From an uncultured Collinsella sp. (GTDB lineage Bacteria; Actinomycetota; Coriobacteriia; Coriobacteriales; Coriobacteriaceae): a stretch of 33,361 nucleotides of DNA. The stretch lies in NCBI GenBank assembly GCA_958429225.1, contig CAUAJB010000014.1, positions 1 through 33,361 on the forward strand. The letters run 5' to 3'. Within the stretch, counting starts at the first letter, position 1; each line of letters begins with the position of its first letter. This document shows, piece by piece, positions 30,985 to 33,361 of the stretch. A model generated the notes under the pieces. It was given only the letters and a program-made list of their open reading frames with translations, made no database searches and was not told the origin of the DNA. A program made the position numbers and the translations under genes.

Positions 30985-31839
30985 ATGTCCATTCGTATTA
31001 TTACCGATTCCGCGAGCGATATGTCGCCGGCTGAGCACCCCGCTCTGCGTGTTCTGCCGCTGTCCGTCACCTTTGGCACCGATGTGTACATGGATGGCGT
31101 CGATATCGATCACCAGCGCTTTTACGAGATGCTCGTGGAGCGCGATGAGCTGCCCAAGACCGGCCAGGTCAACCCGTACGCGTTTTCGCAGGCTATTGCC
31201 GAGGCGCGTGAGGCCGGCGATGAGGCTGTGTTTATTACCGTGGGCGCTAAGCTTTCGGGCACCAATCAGAGTGCCCGTACCGCACTTGCCGAGGCGCCGG
31301 GCGGCGACGTGTACGTGGTGGATAGCAACAACGTCACTCTGGGCGAGCGTGTCCTGGTCGAATATGCCCTGCGCCTGGTGGACGAGGGCCGTAGTGCGGC
31401 CCAGATCGCGGCGGCCGTCGAGGCCGTCCGTGACCGCGTGGTCGTCATCGGCCTGCTCGAGACGCTGGAGTACCTGGTGCGCGGCGGTCGTCTGTCTGCT
31501 GCGGCCGGCGCCGTGGGCACGCTGCTCAACGTAAAGCCTGTGGTGGCTGTCGAGGACGGTCTGATCGTGCAGCTGGGCAAGGCGCGCGGTTCCAAGAACG
31601 GCCGCAACCTGCTGAACCAAAAGGTCGAAAAGGCGGGCGGCATCGACTTTTCCATGCCGCTGGCGCTCGGCTATACGGGTCTTTCGGATGCGGTGCTCAA
31701 GAAGTATATCGAGGACAGCGCGGCACTGTGGGCTGGTCACACCGAGGGCGAACTGCCCGTTCACACCATTGGCGCCACCATCGGCACCCACGTAGGCCCC
31801 GGCGCCGTAGCAGTAGCCTTCTTCCAGCCCGCCAACTAA
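30985..31839 (+). CDS. DegV-family fatty-acid-binding protein (FakB-like)
   Basis: A 284-residue DegV protein. These bind a fatty acid and, as FakB, present it to the FakA kinase for phosphorylation and incorporation into phospholipid. Visible motifs are IITDSASDMS at the N-terminus, GAKLSGTNQSAR (the binding-site Ser/Thr segment), LVRGGRLSAAAGAVGTLLNVKPVV and IGTHVGPGAVAVAF at the C-terminus. The ATG at 30985 has AGAAAGGA upstream; the longer frame covers the structured leader. FakA is not in the window. It is preceded by the MarR gene and followed after 11 bases by hairpin copy E. Confidence 0.92.
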   Translation: MSIRIITDSASDMSPAEHPALRVLPLSVTFGTDVYMDGVDIDHQRFYEMLVERDELPKTGQVNPYAFSQAIAEAREAGDEAVFITVGAKLSGTNQSARTALAEAPGGDVYVVDSNNVTLGERVLVEYALRLVDEGRSAAQIAAAVEAVRDRVVVIGLLETLEYLVRGGRLSAAAGAVGTLLNVKPVVAVEDGLIVQLGKARGSKNGRNLLNQKVEKAGGIDFSMPLALGYTGLSDAVLKKYIEDSAALWAGHTEGELPVHTIGATIGTHVGPGAVAVAFFQPAN

Positions 31840-31850
31840 CCGACCTGCCA

Positions 31851-31891
31851 TAAACCACCACATAGGGGACAGACACCTTTGTGGTGGTTTA
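31851..31891. repeat. CCACCACAAAG hairpin repeat, copy E
   Basis: TAAACCACCACATAGG (31851-31866) and CCTTTGTGGTGGTTTA (31876-31891) pair with one mismatch around GGACAGACA, the reversed loop orientation. It lies 11 bases after the DegV stop. Confidence 0.9.
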
Positions 31892-31918
31892 TGCTTTCCG
31901 GGTGGAAGGGAGCGAGCA

Positions 31919-32239
31919 ATGGCGTCTGAGTGCTTTTTTGAACGGGTGTACGAGGTGGTCGAGCAGATCCCCGAGGGGATGGTCGCCACTTACGGTCAGG
32001 TGGCACTGCTTGCCGGTCGTCCACGAAGTGCGCGGTATGTGGGCTACGCGCTGCACAGCAATCCGCGCCCCGACCAGATTCCCTGCCATCGCGTGGTGTT
32101 TGCCGACGGCCGTATCTGTGAGGGCTTTGCCTTTGGTGGCCCCGATGCTCAGCGCGAGCTCTTAATGGGGGAGGGCGTGACGTTTGCCGATCCCATGCAT
32201 GTTGATCTGGCCGCCTGTCGTTGGCCGGCCGGGCTGTAG
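31919..32239 (+). CDS. MGMT-like (Ogt/Atl-type) DNA-binding protein
   Basis: A 106-residue protein equal to the C-terminal DNA-binding domain of O6-alkylguanine-DNA alkyltransferases: FFERVYEVVEQIPEGMVATYGQVA, then GRPRSARYVGYAL with the Arg finger, and IPCHRVV with C56. Free-standing short members are often alkyltransferase-like (ATL) proteins with Trp in place of Cys; this one keeps the Cys, so it may still transfer methyl groups despite lacking the N-terminal domain. ATL proteins flag alkylated bases for nucleotide excision repair. GGGAGCG lies upstream of the ATG. Confidence 0.88.
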   Translation: MASECFFERVYEVVEQIPEGMVATYGQVALLAGRPRSARYVGYALHSNPRPDQIPCHRVVFADGRICEGFAFGGPDAQRELLMGEGVTFADPMHVDLAACRWPAGL

Positions 32240-32253
32240 TGGCGGGCTTCGTC

Positions 32254-32294
32254 AAAACCACCACAAAGGTGCCTGTCCCCTTCGTGGTGGTTTT
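32254..32294. repeat. CCACCACAAAG hairpin repeat, copy F
   Basis: AAAACCACCACAAAGG (32254-32269) and CCTTCGTGGTGGTTTT (32279-32294) pair with one mismatch around TGCCTGTCC and end in TTTTAGTTT. It begins 14 bases after the MGMT-like stop and probably terminates that gene. Confidence 0.9.
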
Positions 32295-32377
32295 AGTTTA
32301 CCGGAGCTAACTTATGGAGAAGGTGTGGCGGCGCATATTGCTGCTACAAAGTAAACCACGGTGAACTATATTATATT

Positions 32378-32518
32378 CAGCAACGGAGCAGGCAATAGGC
32401 GATGAAAAAGCCTGCCCTGTTGAGTTTGATTCGCATCCCTCCCCTCTGTGCGATTCAACGGTGTACTTCGGGAACAGGCCCGCTGGCAACTATCTGCCAG
32501 CGGGCCTGTTCCTGTTTG
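32378..32518 (+). ncRNA. Candidate structured small RNA with a C-rich loop
   Basis: Three hairpins follow one another in a stretch without a coding frame: GCAGGC (32389-32394) with GCCTGC (32410-32415); TTGATTCGCA (32426-32435) with TGCGATTCAA (32449-32458), one mismatch, whose loop is UCCCUCCCCUCUG-like; and the perfect 18-bp terminator stem 32471-32512. An AT-rich TATATTATATTC (32367-32378) just upstream supplies possible -10 boxes, but no good -35 was found. A C-rich loop that can pair with Shine-Dalgarno sequences is typical of Gram-positive regulatory RNAs, including actinobacterial 6C-type RNAs; family membership is not claimed. Confidence 0.45.
32471..32518 (+). terminator. Strong terminator hairpin (plus strand)
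   Basis: GGAACAGGCCCGCTGGCA (32471-32488) and its exact reverse complement (32495-32512) pair over 18 bases around ACTATC, followed by TGTTTG. On the minus strand no T-run follows, so it serves plus-strand transcription, probably the candidate RNA at 32378. Confidence 0.7.
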
Positions 32519-32558
32519 TCGGGAGAGTGTGATGGACGGAGCCGAAGCGGTCCGCTCC

Positions 32559-32586
32559 AAAAAAGGCGGACGCCGTAGCGCCCGCC
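32559..32586 (-). terminator. Terminator after trpS (minus strand)
   Basis: On the minus strand GGCGG-G-CGC pairs with GCG-T-CCGCC (plus-strand positions 32565-32586) and is followed by TTTTTT (32564-32559). It lies 36 bases beyond the trpS stop. Confidence 0.78.
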
Positions 32587-32621
32587 CTATAGCAATCGAA
32601 AGCTCAAGCCAGCAGATCGGT

Positions 32622-33361
32622 CTAGTACACCATACCCATGGCGTCCTGAACCTCTGCCAGGGTCTGCTCGGCGATCTCGTTGGCGCGACGGTTGCCCTCG
32701 TGCAGCACGTCCTTCACGTAATCCAGATCGTTCTCGTAGCGCTGGCGACGCTCGCGGATAGGTGCGAAGTACTCGTTGACGGCCTCGGTCACGTACTTCT
32801 TGAGCTGGCCGGAGCCGCCCATGCCAATCTCCTCGGCAATCTCGATCTCGGAACGACCGGTGCAGATGGCGGCGGTCGAAAGCAGGCCGGACACGCCGGG
32901 GCGGTTCTCGGGGTCGAACGTGATCATGCGCTCGGAGTCGGTCTGGCTTTTCTTGATGCGCTTGGCCGTCTCCTCGGCGGTCATCGAGATGTTGATGGCG
33001 TTGCCGTAGCTCTTGCTCATCTTGCGACCGTCCAGGCCGGGTAGCAGCGGGGTCTCGGACAGCAGCGCATCGACCTCGGGGAACACCTTGCCGTAGCGGT
33101 TGTTAAAGCGGCGGGCGATGGTGCGGGTAAGCTCGATGTGCGGTAGCTGGTCACGACCGACGGGCACCACGTTGCCCTTGCAGAACAGGATGTCGCAGGC
33201 CTGATGTACCGGGTAGGTGAGCAGAAGGCCGGTGAGCTCGTGGCCCGAGGCCTCCATCTCGGCCTTTACCGTGGGGTTGCGCGCCAGCTCGGCCTCGGAC
33301 ACCAGTGACAGGAACGGCAGCATGAGCTGGTTGGCTGCGGGCACGGCGGAGTGCGCGTAGA
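32622..33361 (-). CDS. trpS: Tryptophanyl-tRNA synthetase, C-terminal part
   Basis: The gene enters from the right edge; the last ~246 residues are visible and end at TAG 32624-32622. It is a class I aminoacyl-tRNA synthetase charging tRNA-Trp. The Trp-binding and nucleotide parts are TGLLLTYPVHQACDILFCKGNVVPVGRDQLPHIELTR, the KMSKS loop is GRKMSKSYGN, and the C-terminal helical region ends with HEGNRRANEIAEQTLAEVQDAMGMVY. The N-terminal HIGH-like motif is outside the window. The gene is convergent with the candidate RNA at 32378 and has its own terminator. No T-box can be assessed because the start is not included. Confidence 0.95.
   Translation of the reverse strand, partial: YAHSAVPAANQLMLPFLSLVSEAELARNPTVKAEMEASGHELTGLLLTYPVHQACDILFCKGNVVPVGRDQLPHIELTRTIARRFNNRYGKVFPEVDALLSETPLLPGLDGRKMSKSYGNAINISMTAEETAKRIKKSQTDSERMITFDPENRPGVSGLLSTAAICTGRSEIEIAEEIGMGGSGQLKKYVTEAVNEYFAPIRERRQRYENDLDYVKDVLHEGNRRANEIAEQTLAEVQDAMGMVY

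Overview
The window is GC-rich, densely packed bacterial chromosome. Its gene content and protein style point to a gut actinobacterium of the class Coriobacteriia, most like Collinsella: a pst phosphate operon, ATP-type PEP carboxykinase, a short ACT-type SerA beside SerC, and abundant short hairpin repeats between genes. The genus is inferred from memory of such proteins, not from a search. No rRNA, tRNA, CRISPR array, transposase or phage gene was seen.

Layout. 1-2110 (+): end of pstC, then pstA and pstB, a phosphate ABC importer with overlapping genes. 2315-5549 (+): a Uup-like ABC-F ATPase, a Cof-type HAD phosphatase and a DtxR/MntR-type metal regulator preceded by repeated GGCTAAC half-sites. 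5550-5834: a large nested palindrome. 5835-8535 (-): a metal-efflux operon of an ArsR/SmtB sensor, a free-standing HMA metallochaperone and a P1B-2 Zn/Cd/Pb ATPase, with three copies of one operator. 8955-10145 (-): a less GC-rich orphan gene with a PD-(D/E)XK-like nuclease signature, the most accessory-looking gene here. 10497-13918: a DEDD exonuclease, a His-rich heavy-metal exporter (+), a YaiI-family protein and a DUF308 membrane protein. 14154-16103 (+): a nitroreductase and two paralogous histidine phosphatases. 16233-20717 (-): serC, serA, an M20 peptidase and a shortened DUF1015-like protein. 20945-27368: a K+/H+ antiporter, a PPP-type phosphoesterase, a polysaccharide flippase and a lactate-permease-family transporter. 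27647-32239 (+): pckA, a B3/B4-domain protein, a MarR regulator, a DegV fatty-acid-binding protein and an MGMT-like protein. 32622-33361 (-): the C-terminal part of trpS.

Two themes stand out. The first is metal homeostasis: a DtxR-type regulator, an ArsR-HMA-ATPase operon and a His-rich exporter. A near-identical 15-base element lies directly upstream of the probable -35 boxes of the regulator and the exporter, suggesting shared control. The second is intergenic structured DNA. Six hairpins with the stem ACCACCACAAAGG and a nearly constant 9-10-base loop follow plus-strand genes. Other hairpins have unrelated stems but a similar loop core. There are also a 129-bp nested palindrome, a 123-bp element bounded by perfect 18-bp inverted repeats, and two candidate small RNAs or leaders (about 29403-29505 and 32378-32518).
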